Shown here: piece after piece, positions 54,441 through 62,217 of the stretch | Position numbering within the stretch: the first letter of the stretch is position 1 | How the letters are laid out: each line of letters opens with the position of its first letter | The notes under the pieces: generated by a model | The model's input: the letters and a program-made list of their open reading frames with translations, nothing else | What the model was told of the DNA's origin: nothing | Databases searched by the model: none | DNA from: JAHBNG01 sp039028975 | GTDB lineage: Bacteria > Chloroflexota > Anaerolineae > Caldilineales > Caldilineaceae | NCBI GenBank assembly: GCA_039028975.1 | Contig: JBCCHB010000038.1 | Location: 1-64,000, forward strand | Direction: 5' to 3' | Length of the DNA stretch: 64,000 nt | Translations under genes and position numbers: made by a program

Positions 54441-54857
54441 TCACCCATGAGTGAGTACCCTGGTCGGCCTAATCTTAAAGATCACGTGAACCCGTTGACC
54501 AAATGTCTCTTGCGGAACAATGTGACCATAGTAGCTGGGTTTGCCCGTGTAGAGTTGGGTGATGCGATTGAGCTCTTCGATGGCCCTATCAGTGAAATGA
54601 CTTTCGACAACGCCGCGGATCTCCAGGTAGCGACCTGCATTCTGCGGATCTAACGCCATCAGGCTGACATTTGGGTTGTGGGCCATATTCTTGTTCTTCT
54701 GTCCACCTTCACTAGATGAGAACAGAATATGTGCGCCATCAAAGCGACACCAAATAATGGTTGTGTGGGGGGTCCCGTTTGGCATCACGGTAGCTAGCGT
54801 GACAAGAATAGGACCTTCAATCAAATCGCGATGGGTTTCAGGAATAACAGTAGACAT
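54441..54857 (-). CDS. PPOX-class pyridoxamine 5'-phosphate oxidase/F420-binding protein
   Basis: A 138-residue split-barrel protein: LVTLATVMPNGTPHTTIIW, KNMAHNPNVSLMALDP and RYLEIRGVVE blocks are those of the F420-dependent PPOX group. AGGAGA precedes the ATG. The cofactor (FMN or F420) is not fixed by sequence. It interrupts the sugar ABC operon on the opposite strand. Confidence 0.85.
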   Translation of the reverse strand: MSTVIPETHRDLIEGPILVTLATVMPNGTPHTTIIWCRFDGAHILFSSSEGGQKNKNMAHNPNVSLMALDPQNAGRYLEIRGVVESHFTDRAIEELNRITQLYTGKPSYYGHIVPQETFGQRVHVIFKIRPTRVLTHG

Positions 54858-54894
54858 AGTTTCTCCTCGCTAATAAATTTGTCCAATATCAAAT

Positions 54895-55743
54895 ATGACC
54901 ACCACAAGCTATTCTAACGCATCAACACCCAATCGCCTCCTTGACCGCATCGGCTATCTGATATCCATGCTGGGTATCCTCGTTTTTGTTGGGTTCCCAA
55001 TTTTTTGGATTACGATTTCTGCCTTCAAGCTAGAGAAGGATGTGAAGAAACCGTCGGTCATCTTTGAGCCGACCTTCCAGAACTTTCAGATTATCTTCTC
55101 GGATCTCTTTGAGTTTGATCGGCTTATCGTCAACAGCTTGATTATCTGCGTGTGGGTTGTGGTTGTCACAATTCCCCTGGCTATGATGGGGGCCTATGCA
55201 CTTTCCCGCTTCCGCATCCCTTTCAAGCGCGCGCTGCTGGTGCTGATCCTTGCCACTCAGTTCTTCCCACCCGTTGTGCTGGTTCTCCCCTACTTCAACC
55301 TCTTCCGCCAGTTTTCACTGCTGGACACCTACACCGCGCTGGTCATCGTTAACCTAACCCGCACGGTTCCTTTCTCGGTGTGGCTGCTCTATGGCTTTGT
55401 AGATACCCTACCGCTGGAAATCGAGCAGGCCGGTCTGGTGGATGGCTGCACAGAATGGGGCATCCTGCGCCACATCACCCTGCCGCTGACCATGCCTGGC
55501 GTCATCACAGCCGCTATCTTTTCTTTCCTGCTGGCATGGAATGAATTTCTCTACGCGCTGCTCCTCACATCCAAGGAGACTCGCACTGTCATCGTTGGCT
55601 TAGTCAATGTAGTAGGCGAGCGAGACGTGCCGTGGGAGCAGATGTCAGCAGCAGGCATTCTGGTCATGGTGCCGATGTTGATTATGTCGTTTGCGATTCG
55701 GCGCTATTTTGTGGAGGGGTTGACGATGGGGGCGGTGAAGTAA
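54895..55743 (+). CDS. Carbohydrate ABC transporter permease (CUT1, MalG type)
   Basis: A 282-residue permease with six membrane helices and the EAA loop LEIEQAGLVDGCTEWGILRH (about 178-197). It completes the importer begun at 50602. It is now separated from the MalF-type gene by 1.9 kb, and its own promoter must lie in or near the PPOX gene. Confidence 0.92.
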   Translation: MTTTSYSNASTPNRLLDRIGYLISMLGILVFVGFPIFWITISAFKLEKDVKKPSVIFEPTFQNFQIIFSDLFEFDRLIVNSLIICVWVVVVTIPLAMMGAYALSRFRIPFKRALLVLILATQFFPPVVLVLPYFNLFRQFSLLDTYTALVIVNLTRTVPFSVWLLYGFVDTLPLEIEQAGLVDGCTEWGILRHITLPLTMPGVITAAIFSFLLAWNEFLYALLLTSKETRTVIVGLVNVVGERDVPWEQMSAAGILVMVPMLIMSFAIRRYFVEGLTMGAVK

Positions 55744-55765
55744 TAGAAGGATTGACAAGAGCCAC

Positions 55766-56434
55766 CTAAATGTCCATCAGACTAGCTTTCGCCGTTCCAT
55801 ACCGATTCTGATAACGGTCGTAATTGGCAGCAACCTCTTCAGGCGGTAGGATATCAGGTGTGCCGATTTGTAGTGCCAACCAGACCGTCTTGGCAATGTC
55901 TTCAACCATGACCGCCGCCTTTAATGCCTTGTTGACATTCTTGCCAATGGTAAAGACGCCATGGTTCTTCATCAAGATTGCCATAGAAGGACCTATGGAT
56001 CTCAGAATCTCCTCACCGATCTCTTTGCCGCCAATCGACGCGTAGCCGCCGCAGGGAATTTCGCAGCCAAACTCGTCGGCGATTGCCGTGAGATAGACGG
56101 GAATGGAACGATTGACAGCGGCAAATGCTGTGGCGTAGTTGGAATGAGTATGCACGATGCCGTTCACATCCTCTCGACCGCGATAGACCCACACGTGAGA
56201 AGCGGTGTCTGACGATGGCCCTAAATCACCTTCAATAAGATTGCACTCAAGATCGACCACGACCATATTTTCGGGCGTCAATTCGTCGAACAACTTGCCG
56301 CTCGGTTTAATGACCACAAGCCCCGTGTCGGGATCGCGCCCGCTCACGTTACCGCTGGTCCAGGTAACGAGTCCGTGAGAAGGTAGGGCCATGTTGGCAT
56401 CGCAGACTTCTTTGCGTAGTTCTGGTAGTAGCAT
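55766..56434 (-). CDS. Class II aldolase/adducin family, probable L-ribulose-5-phosphate 4-epimerase
   Basis: The 222-residue protein has the zinc motif HTHSNYAT (about 95-102), a further ligand in NHGVFTIG and the SGNVSGR plus KPSGKLFDEL phosphate/substrate loops. Length and motifs fit the AraD/UlaF epimerases and the fuculose aldolases. Beside UlaE-like and KGPDC-like genes the 4-epimerase role is more likely: L-ribulose 5-phosphate to D-xylulose 5-phosphate. It is transcribed apart from the PfkB operon (110-bp gap, same strand). Confidence 0.83.
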   Translation of the reverse strand: MLLPELRKEVCDANMALPSHGLVTWTSGNVSGRDPDTGLVVIKPSGKLFDELTPENMVVVDLECNLIEGDLGPSSDTASHVWVYRGREDVNGIVHTHSNYATAFAAVNRSIPVYLTAIADEFGCEIPCGGYASIGGKEIGEEILRSIGPSMAILMKNHGVFTIGKNVNKALKAAVMVEDIAKTVWLALQIGTPDILPPEEVAANYDRYQNRYGTAKASLMDI

Positions 56435-56545
56435 GGTTGAAATTCGTTCCTTCGAAGAATGAGTCGCAAATAACTTTCTCGTTTTACTCAGGTGTAGCTC
56501 TGCAAATGACCAAGTTACTTAATTCTCGTACCTCAATAGGTTTCC

Positions 56546-57505
56546 TTATCGTGTGATTCCTGCACTCGTTGATTCTAAAAGCATAGTAACCTCTTCCCGG
56601 TTTGTCACTACCTGATCGCCATGTTGACTCAACGCCAGTGCTGCGGTTAGCGCGCCAGTTCGTAGACCTAATGGGAAGTCCTCTTGGAGCCAACCATCGA
56701 TTACACCGGCTACCATGCCATCACCCGCGCCAATACGATCGATGATGACGACATCGCGGGCGGGTTCGGTGTAGAAGCGATGTCGGTCCCAGCCAATGAT
56801 GCCATCGTCTGCCATGGAAGTGATAATGTAGCTAGCCTTAGTCCGTTGACCGAGTTGCTCGACGATCCCCTGAGGCGTGCCGTCGATCCCGAAGACGATT
56901 TTGGCATCCCCGCGGCCAAAAAAGAGCAGGTCCACTTTTTCCAGCAGCGGACCAACGGTAGCCGCAGCCTCTTGGGGACTCCACAGGTGAGAGCGGTAGT
57001 TCATGTCGAAGCTAACGGCAACATCCGCTTGTTCGGCTCGCTCAACGGCCTCGGTCATGATAGAAAGAATGGAGGACGAAAGTGGCGCGGTCAAGCCGGA
57101 GAGGTGGAGCAGTCGGGTATCCAGCAGGTAATCCCAATCAATTTGCTCGGGCCGCATGTTGGTAAAGCAGGTGTCGGCCCGATCATAGTAGACCTGGGTG
57201 GAGCGGGGCGGTTCGGCATACTCCACATAGTAGGTGGCCAGCCGATGACTGTCGGACCAGGCTACTGCCGACAGATCCAGGCCCGACTGATAGAAGCGGT
57301 TGTAGACTCGACGCCCCATTGGCGTTTTGGGCAGGCTGCTCACCCAGCCACAGGACCAGCCTAGGCGCGCAAGTAGCCCGGTTACGTTGGCTTCGGTCCC
57401 GGCCACGTGGAGGTCAAGCTGCTCGGCTTCTTCCAGGCGGATGCCAGCAGGAACCGAGTATCGTAACTGCCCTTCACCGATAGTGGTGACATCGAATCTC
57501 GGCAT
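56546..57505 (-). CDS. PfkB-family carbohydrate kinase
   Basis: A 319-residue paralog of the kinase at 46444, clearly similar throughout (GEGQLRYSVPAGIRLEEAEQL, FDMNYRSHLW, IIDRIGAGDGMVAGVIDGWL). The catalytic Asp is in GAGDG. Its ATG overlaps the stop of the HAD gene as TAATG, so the two are translationally coupled in a minus-strand operon with the UlaE-like epimerase. Likely substrate: a keto sugar acid such as 3-keto-L-gulonate. Confidence 0.88.
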   Translation of the reverse strand: MPRFDVTTIGEGQLRYSVPAGIRLEEAEQLDLHVAGTEANVTGLLARLGWSCGWVSSLPKTPMGRRVYNRFYQSGLDLSAVAWSDSHRLATYYVEYAEPPRSTQVYYDRADTCFTNMRPEQIDWDYLLDTRLLHLSGLTAPLSSSILSIMTEAVERAEQADVAVSFDMNYRSHLWSPQEAAATVGPLLEKVDLLFFGRGDAKIVFGIDGTPQGIVEQLGQRTKASYIITSMADDGIIGWDRHRFYTEPARDVVIIDRIGAGDGMVAGVIDGWLQEDFPLGLRTGALTAALALSQHGDQVVTNREEVTMLLESTSAGITR

Positions 57506-58185
57506 TATGCGATCTCCAACAGGCTCAATGAAAATTCTGCTAATGATCCCAGAACGATATCGGCTTGGGCAACCAGCTCATCAGCAGGTGGGAAGCGCTC
57601 ATCCGGCACAGCAATGACCATCATGCCTGCGGCTTTGCCCGAGAGAATGCCGAAACCAGAATCTTCCAGACAGGCGCACTTTTTTGGGTCGATGCCCATG
57701 CGTTCTGCTGTCGCCAGATAGACATCGGGAGCAGGCTTGCCCTTGCCGATCTCGTCGGCGGATAGAATAACTTGGAAGCAGCCGTCAAAGCCAGAATAGC
57801 CTGTGACGATGTCAATAAGCTGACGAGGCGATCCAGAAGCCAACCCTGTTGGGTATTTGGCCGCAACACTTTGGACCAGCTCTACCGCCCCGGGAAAGAA
57901 GGGGATCTTTTCGTTGTACATGGACACCATCTGATCGATGACCAGCTTCTGCATCTCCTTTGGGGGCATGGTTGCCCCAAAGTGCTCGATCATGTAGGTG
58001 GTCCACTCAGCGGTGCTAACACCCATCACGTTGTGGTGATCTTTAGTGGTCCACGGTTTGCCGTATTGGGCGGCTAGGGCGGCTCGTGCTCTATCCCAAA
58101 CGGGTTCTGAATCCACCAGCAAGCCGTCCATATCAAAGATGACGCCTTCAATTTTTCGCTTGTTATCTACCATGTTAGTTGGCAT
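57505..58185 (-). CDS. HAD-superfamily phosphatase, beta-phosphoglucomutase-like
   Basis: The 226-residue protein has motif I FDMDGLLVDSE (about 17-27), motif II in LASGSPR, motif III Lys in IGKGKPAPD and motif IV LEDSGFG. A four-helix cap follows motif I. It could dephosphorylate a sugar phosphate intermediate or repair a dead-end product. It overlaps the epimerase gene by 11 bases at its 5' end. Confidence 0.9.
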   Translation of the reverse strand: MPTNMVDNKRKIEGVIFDMDGLLVDSEPVWDRARAALAAQYGKPWTTKDHHNVMGVSTAEWTTYMIEHFGATMPPKEMQKLVIDQMVSMYNEKIPFFPGAVELVQSVAAKYPTGLASGSPRQLIDIVTGYSGFDGCFQVILSADEIGKGKPAPDVYLATAERMGIDPKKCACLEDSGFGILSGKAAGMMVIAVPDERFPPADELVAQADIVLGSLAEFSLSLLEIA

Positions 58186-59026
58186 GATCTATCAATCCTC
58201 CCTCAACCATTTTGTTCATCACCCATCCCCGTGCATTGCGTACAATTTCTAGGGAGTCGGGTGAATCGTCGTTCCACATTTCCAATAATATGGGGCCAGT
58301 AAAGCCCATATTGGCCAATGTGGCAAATGCATCGACAAAAGGAGTAACACCTTTGCCAAAGGGAACCCGGCGCGGCTCGCCGGGGATGGTATCTTTAACG
58401 TGAACACCTACGTAGTGACCATGCCCCAGCTTTAGTTCGGTACAGACATCCAGCTCATGTTCAGCCAAGTTGCCGATATCGGGATAAATTTGAAAGTAAG
58501 GCGAGTTGAACGCCTCAACAAACTCCATCGCTTTGCTCACAGAGATGACGTCATCGCCATCCACATTTTCCAGAGCCAAAACGACTCCGGCCTTACTCGC
58601 TATTTCCAGACCACGACCAAGGCCAGCACGATACCGTGCAAAACAGCCATCCACATGGGGCTCGTAGTAGACATAATATCCTGCTAGCTGAATCACCCGC
58701 ACACCAATGTCCACAGCAAAGTCAATAGCTTTGCGCATTATGGCATCTGCCTCGGCAACCGTAGCAGGATCCGCGCTGCCGAAGGGGAATTTGCGATGCG
58801 CGCTGAGGCAAAGGGTGGTCAGAGGAATGCCTGATTGGGCGATAGCGTCACGTAGGTTGGCTCGCTCGTAGGCAGACCAATCTAGTCGGGCACGACGCTC
58901 TTCGCTCTCATCAATGGAGATTTCCACAAAGTCAAAGCCGACCGATTTGGCAATGTTCAGCCGTTCGTACCAGTCTACTTTAAAGGGAAGAGCTTTTTCG
59001 TAAATACCGATGGGTAATGATTTCAT
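58175..59026 (-). CDS. ulaE: L-xylulose/L-ribulose-5-phosphate 3-epimerase (UlaE/SgbU type)
   Basis: The 283-residue TIM barrel matches UlaE nearly end to end: IGIYEKALP (6-14), GFDFVEISIDES, LCLSAHRKFPFGSADP, IRKAIDFAVDIGVRVIQLAGYYVYY-like segment, PYFQIYPDIGNLAEH and VGVHVKDTIPG. Metal-binding Glu and Asp appear in ALENVD and YPDIGN. Known reaction: L-xylulose 5-phosphate to L-ribulose 5-phosphate in ascorbate and gulonate breakdown. First gene of the minus-strand operon with HAD and PfkB. No clear ribosome site. Confidence 0.9.
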   Translation of the reverse strand: MKSLPIGIYEKALPFKVDWYERLNIAKSVGFDFVEISIDESEERRARLDWSAYERANLRDAIAQSGIPLTTLCLSAHRKFPFGSADPATVAEADAIMRKAIDFAVDIGVRVIQLAGYYVYYEPHVDGCFARYRAGLGRGLEIASKAGVVLALENVDGDDVISVSKAMEFVEAFNSPYFQIYPDIGNLAEHELDVCTELKLGHGHYVGVHVKDTIPGEPRRVPFGKGVTPFVDAFATLANMGFTGPILLEMWNDDSPDSLEIVRNARGWVMNKMVEGGLIDHAN

Positions 59027-59100
59027 ATTGTTGTTTTGGTCAAATGCTCTGTTTCAACGAACGAGACCATTGAATTTGATACGAGTCCTATACTATACTT

Positions 59101-59411
59101 ATGCCAGCAAAAGATATCATTCACGACGCGGTTTGCAATGCTCTGAATAAAGATGGTTGGAAGATCACTCATGAGCATATGAAGAGCGCGACCACTATTT
59201 TCTGCATCGCATCGGTTGGGATGGTATAAAAAGGGTTTGGAACACGACGCTGTATGTGCGTATCAAAGATGGAAAGTTCTGGATTGAAATCGACTGGACT
59301 GAAGAGGGAATTGCTACCGATTTGCTGGAAGCAGGCGTCCCCAATCAAGATATTGTCCTGGCTTTTCATCACCCCAGTATTCGCAAACATACGGAATTCG
59401 CGGTGGCTTAA
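59101..59411 (+). pseudogene. XisH-XisI deletion fusion remnant
   Basis: From ATG 59101 the frame gives MPAKDIIHDAVCNALNKDGW, the classic XisH start, but it loses similarity at about residue 26. In another frame from about 59175 to the stop at 59411 the sequence reads YEERDHYFLHRIGWDG, VRIKDGKFWIEIDWTEEGIA and QDIVLAFHHPSIRKHTEFAV, the C-terminal two thirds of XisI. So an xisH-xisI pair has collapsed by internal deletion with a frame change. These proteins were named for fdxN element excision in cyanobacteria. It is probably inactive. Confidence 0.8.
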
Positions 59412-59439
59412 CTAATCTTGTCGCGACGACCAACCCGTC

Positions 59440-60096
59440 CTATGACTCATCAAACGTCTCCACTATTGCTTGCTGAAATTCCCGCGCCGCCGCGGCTGGA
59501 TCAACGGCCTGTACCAAGGCGCGTCCGGCGATAAATATATCAACCGGCACATCTTTGAAGAGGCCAATATCCTTGGCCTTGACACCACCCGTAACCGTGA
59601 CTTTGTATCCCATATCATGCAGCCGACGGATGGTTTCAAAATCGCTATCATTCCATGTGAGCTGACCTTGCGCCTCCAGATCGCGGCTGCGCTTGACGAT
59701 GATCTGCTCTACACCAAGATCGGCCCACAGTTCAACCTTGTCCCATGTCCAGCCGTCGCTCAGCTCGATCTGCACGTCACCACCGCGAGATTTGGCTTCT
59801 TGTAGCACTACCTCGAAAGAGCTCGACGCGGCACCGCTGACTACGCTGACCCAATCTGCACCTGCGTCAAAGGCCAACTTAGAGATGACGCTGCCTGCTT
59901 CTGCAATGCGCACGTCAGCCAGAATCGTCTTCTCTGGATACAGGCTGCGAATAATCCGCACCGCGTGCATCCCCTCGGACAAACAAAGAATGGTGCCGAC
60001 CTCGATGATGTCTATGTGATCAACTGCTTTTTGGAGAGGCCCTAACGTTGAAGGCAAATCGAACGTATCCAGAGCAATTTGTAATTTAGGTTTCAT
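59440..60096 (-). CDS. 3-keto-L-gulonate-6-phosphate decarboxylase-like, second paralog
   Basis: A 218-residue OMPDC-suprafamily barrel with the KGPDC landmarks IDIIEVGTILCLSEGMHAVR, DVQIELSDGWTW, KRSRDLEAQGQ and MGYKVTVTGGV. The motif normally DxKxxD reads D61-x-R63-x-x-E66, and His of HRSRD is Lys. It is closer to UlaD than the paralog at 45677 (Arg of RSRD and Glu of the catalytic region kept). It follows the permease genes on the minus strand by 84 bp, so it is likely in the same operon. Confidence 0.83.
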   Translation of the reverse strand: MKPKLQIALDTFDLPSTLGPLQKAVDHIDIIEVGTILCLSEGMHAVRIIRSLYPEKTILADVRIAEAGSVISKLAFDAGADWVSVVSGAASSSFEVVLQEAKSRGGDVQIELSDGWTWDKVELWADLGVEQIIVKRSRDLEAQGQLTWNDSDFETIRRLHDMGYKVTVTGGVKAKDIGLFKDVPVDIFIAGRALVQAVDPAAAAREFQQAIVETFDES

Positions 60097-60179
60097 GGTT
60101 TTTGGTTACTAGGGATTAGGGGCTGGCTGCTGGTGCACTGACGTACTGATTACTGACAAACCGATTACCGATGTACCGA

Positions 60180-61166
60180 TTACCCCTTCACCGCTCCAGC
60201 CGTCATGCCGGAGATAATTTGGCGGGCAGCAAAGAAGGTGAGCAACAGGGGGGGCAATACAATCAGTGTTCCCATAGCCATGATTAGCCCCCACAAGACA
60301 CCTTCTTCACTAGTAAAGAGGCTAGTCTTGACCGGCAGTGTATAGGTGCGTCTTCCGGTAAGAATCAGGGCTAGAATGAATTCGTTCCAGGCGATGCGGA
60401 AGGTGAAGATGGCAGCCACCGCGTAGCCTCCTGCCAGCAATGGAGAGATAATTCGGCGGAAAACTTGGAAGGGGGTCGCCCCATCCACGATAGCTGCTTC
60501 CTCCAGATCAATGGGAATCTGGTTGATGAAGCCGACGAGCAGCCAGACGATAAAGGGCAGGTTGAGGGCCGAGTAGAAGAGGATCAGCCCCAGACGCCCG
60601 TCAAGTAGACCGTCGGAGAAGATGTTGCAGAGTGCGTCCATCAGATCGCCGTCTGCCGTACACAGCGTGGTCCCGCCAATCCATTCCAAGTAACGGGAGT
60701 GCCAGGATGGCCCTTCCGCCGATTGCTGATACCAGATGTTCTCCCAACGACCCCAAAGCGCGAAGATGGGCACCGTCAAAACGGCGGGTGGAACCATACG
60801 AACAAGCAGCGTAGTGTTGGCCATCAGCCCGCGCCCGGGGAATCTCATGCGCGAGATGGCGTAGGCCGCCCAGCTAGAAATGTAAAGCGTAATAATCGTC
60901 GTCGCCAGCCCCACATAGATGGAACTGATCAGATGGCGCAGGAAATTCTCCTGCTCGATGATCTTCTCGTAGTTGGCCAGCGTTGGCGTAAAGAACCAGA
61001 GCGGCTCTTTGGACATGATCATTACCTGCCGCTTGAGCGACGTCAGGATCATCATGTAGCCGGGGAAGAGAATGATCAGGGCCAGAATGATCAGAAGGGC
61101 ATAGTGGGCCACCGTGGACCATTTGATCCGGCGCGCAGGTTGTTGGGTTGCCGTAGCCGCTGCCAT
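60180..61166 (-). CDS. Carbohydrate ABC transporter permease (CUT1, MalG type)
   Basis: The 328-residue permease is longer than usual because of a 50-residue periplasmic insertion (about 140-195) with two Cys (TTLCTADGD, DALCNIF) that could form a disulfide. Six membrane helices and the EAA loop DLEEAAIVDGATPFQVFRRI are present. GGAGG lies 13-14 bases before ATG 61166, which is two bases after the stop of its partner. Importer with the double-headed binding protein at 62218. Confidence 0.92.
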   Translation of the reverse strand: MAAATATQQPARRIKWSTVAHYALLIILALIILFPGYMMILTSLKRQVMIMSKEPLWFFTPTLANYEKIIEQENFLRHLISSIYVGLATTIITLYISSWAAYAISRMRFPGRGLMANTTLLVRMVPPAVLTVPIFALWGRWENIWYQQSAEGPSWHSRYLEWIGGTTLCTADGDLMDALCNIFSDGLLDGRLGLILFYSALNLPFIVWLLVGFINQIPIDLEEAAIVDGATPFQVFRRIISPLLAGGYAVAAIFTFRIAWNEFILALILTGRRTYTLPVKTSLFTSEEGVLWGLIMAMGTLIVLPPLLLTFFAARQIISGMTAGAVKG

Positions 61167-61168
61167 AT

Positions 61169-62092
61169 CTACTGCTCCTCCTGGCTCATGGGGTTGTTAT
61201 AAATCAGAATCAAAATACTCAAGATCAAGGTAATCGATATCAGCAGCATGGAAATTGTGGAGGCATAGCCCAGATCTCGCGATTCGAATGCTGTCTTGTA
61301 GATTTTGAGCGAGAGCACTTCGGTCGACGCCGCGGGACCGCCAAAGGTCATGATGAAGAGCACTTCCAAAGCCCGCAATACATCGATAACGCGCATGAGC
61401 AGCGTTACAACTATCAAGGGCAGTATCATGGGCAGCTTGACGCGCATGGTCATCTGCCACCAGTTGGCCCCATCGATGTAGGCGGCTTTGATCACATCGT
61501 CGGGCAGAGCTTGTAAGCCAGCCAAAATAATGATAAAGATGAAGGGTGTCCACTGCCAAACGTCCACGCCGATAACGGTGGGCAATGACGTGCTTGTGTC
61601 TGCCAGATACCCCATGCGCACGAAGCCAAGCTGTTGCAAAAAGGGAAACGCCTCGCCGATCTGCTCGATATAGTAGGTAAAAACGCCCGTACGTCCGTCC
61701 AACATATAGCGCCAGATCAAGCCAACGATCAGCGGAGACATCATCAGCGGCAGGATAAAGATGGTGCGGAAAAAGGCTGCGCCGCGGATCGGTTTCTCCA
61801 GCGCCAAGGCCAGGCCGATGCCCACAACCATCTCAATGAGGGTGGTCCAAAAAGTGTACTGTAACGTAACCCGAACCGACTTCCAGATGGATGGGTCGTC
61901 CCACAACATGCGAACGTAGTTATCCCAGCCGACATTTTTCGCGTCATCCCAAGCCGTCCCCATATCCCAGTCGAAGAAGCTCATGTAGAGCGCGTTGCCA
62001 ACTGGAATAATCAGACCGACGATCAAGACAACCGCAGCCGGCAGGATGAAGAGGTAGGGGATAAGGTTTTGGGGTGATAGGCGACTTTGCAT
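61169..62092 (-). CDS. Carbohydrate ABC transporter permease (CUT1, MalF type)
   Basis: A 307-residue permease: N-terminal helix LIPYLFILPAAVVLIVGLII, six membrane segments and the EAA loop DVIKAAYIDGANWWQMTMRV (about 200-219). It stands between the binding-protein gene, across a long hairpin, and the MalG-type gene. Confidence 0.92.
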   Translation of the reverse strand: MQSRLSPQNLIPYLFILPAAVVLIVGLIIPVGNALYMSFFDWDMGTAWDDAKNVGWDNYVRMLWDDPSIWKSVRVTLQYTFWTTLIEMVVGIGLALALEKPIRGAAFFRTIFILPLMMSPLIVGLIWRYMLDGRTGVFTYYIEQIGEAFPFLQQLGFVRMGYLADTSTSLPTVIGVDVWQWTPFIFIIILAGLQALPDDVIKAAYIDGANWWQMTMRVKLPMILPLIVVTLLMRVIDVLRALEVLFIMTFGGPAASTEVLSLKIYKTAFESRDLGYASTISMLLISITLILSILILIYNNPMSQEEQ

Positions 62093-62124
62093 AATTGGTT
62101 CAAATAATTAATTTACGAATTGCT

Positions 62125-62183
62125 GAATTGTTGAATTGTTAACGTCGGTATTGCCAACCCGACCGTTAACAATTCAACAATTC
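62125..62183 (-). terminator. 20-bp hairpin between binding-protein and permease genes
   Basis: gaattgttgaattgttaacg (62125-62144) and its exact complement (62164-62183) form a stem extended by tcgg/ccga. It starts 34 bases beyond the binding-protein stop on the minus strand. There is no strong T-run, so it is more an mRNA stabiliser or attenuator than a full terminator. Confidence 0.65.
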
Positions 62184-62217
62184 TCTTATTCAGGGATTAA
62201 TTATTAGGCTTTTTCCT

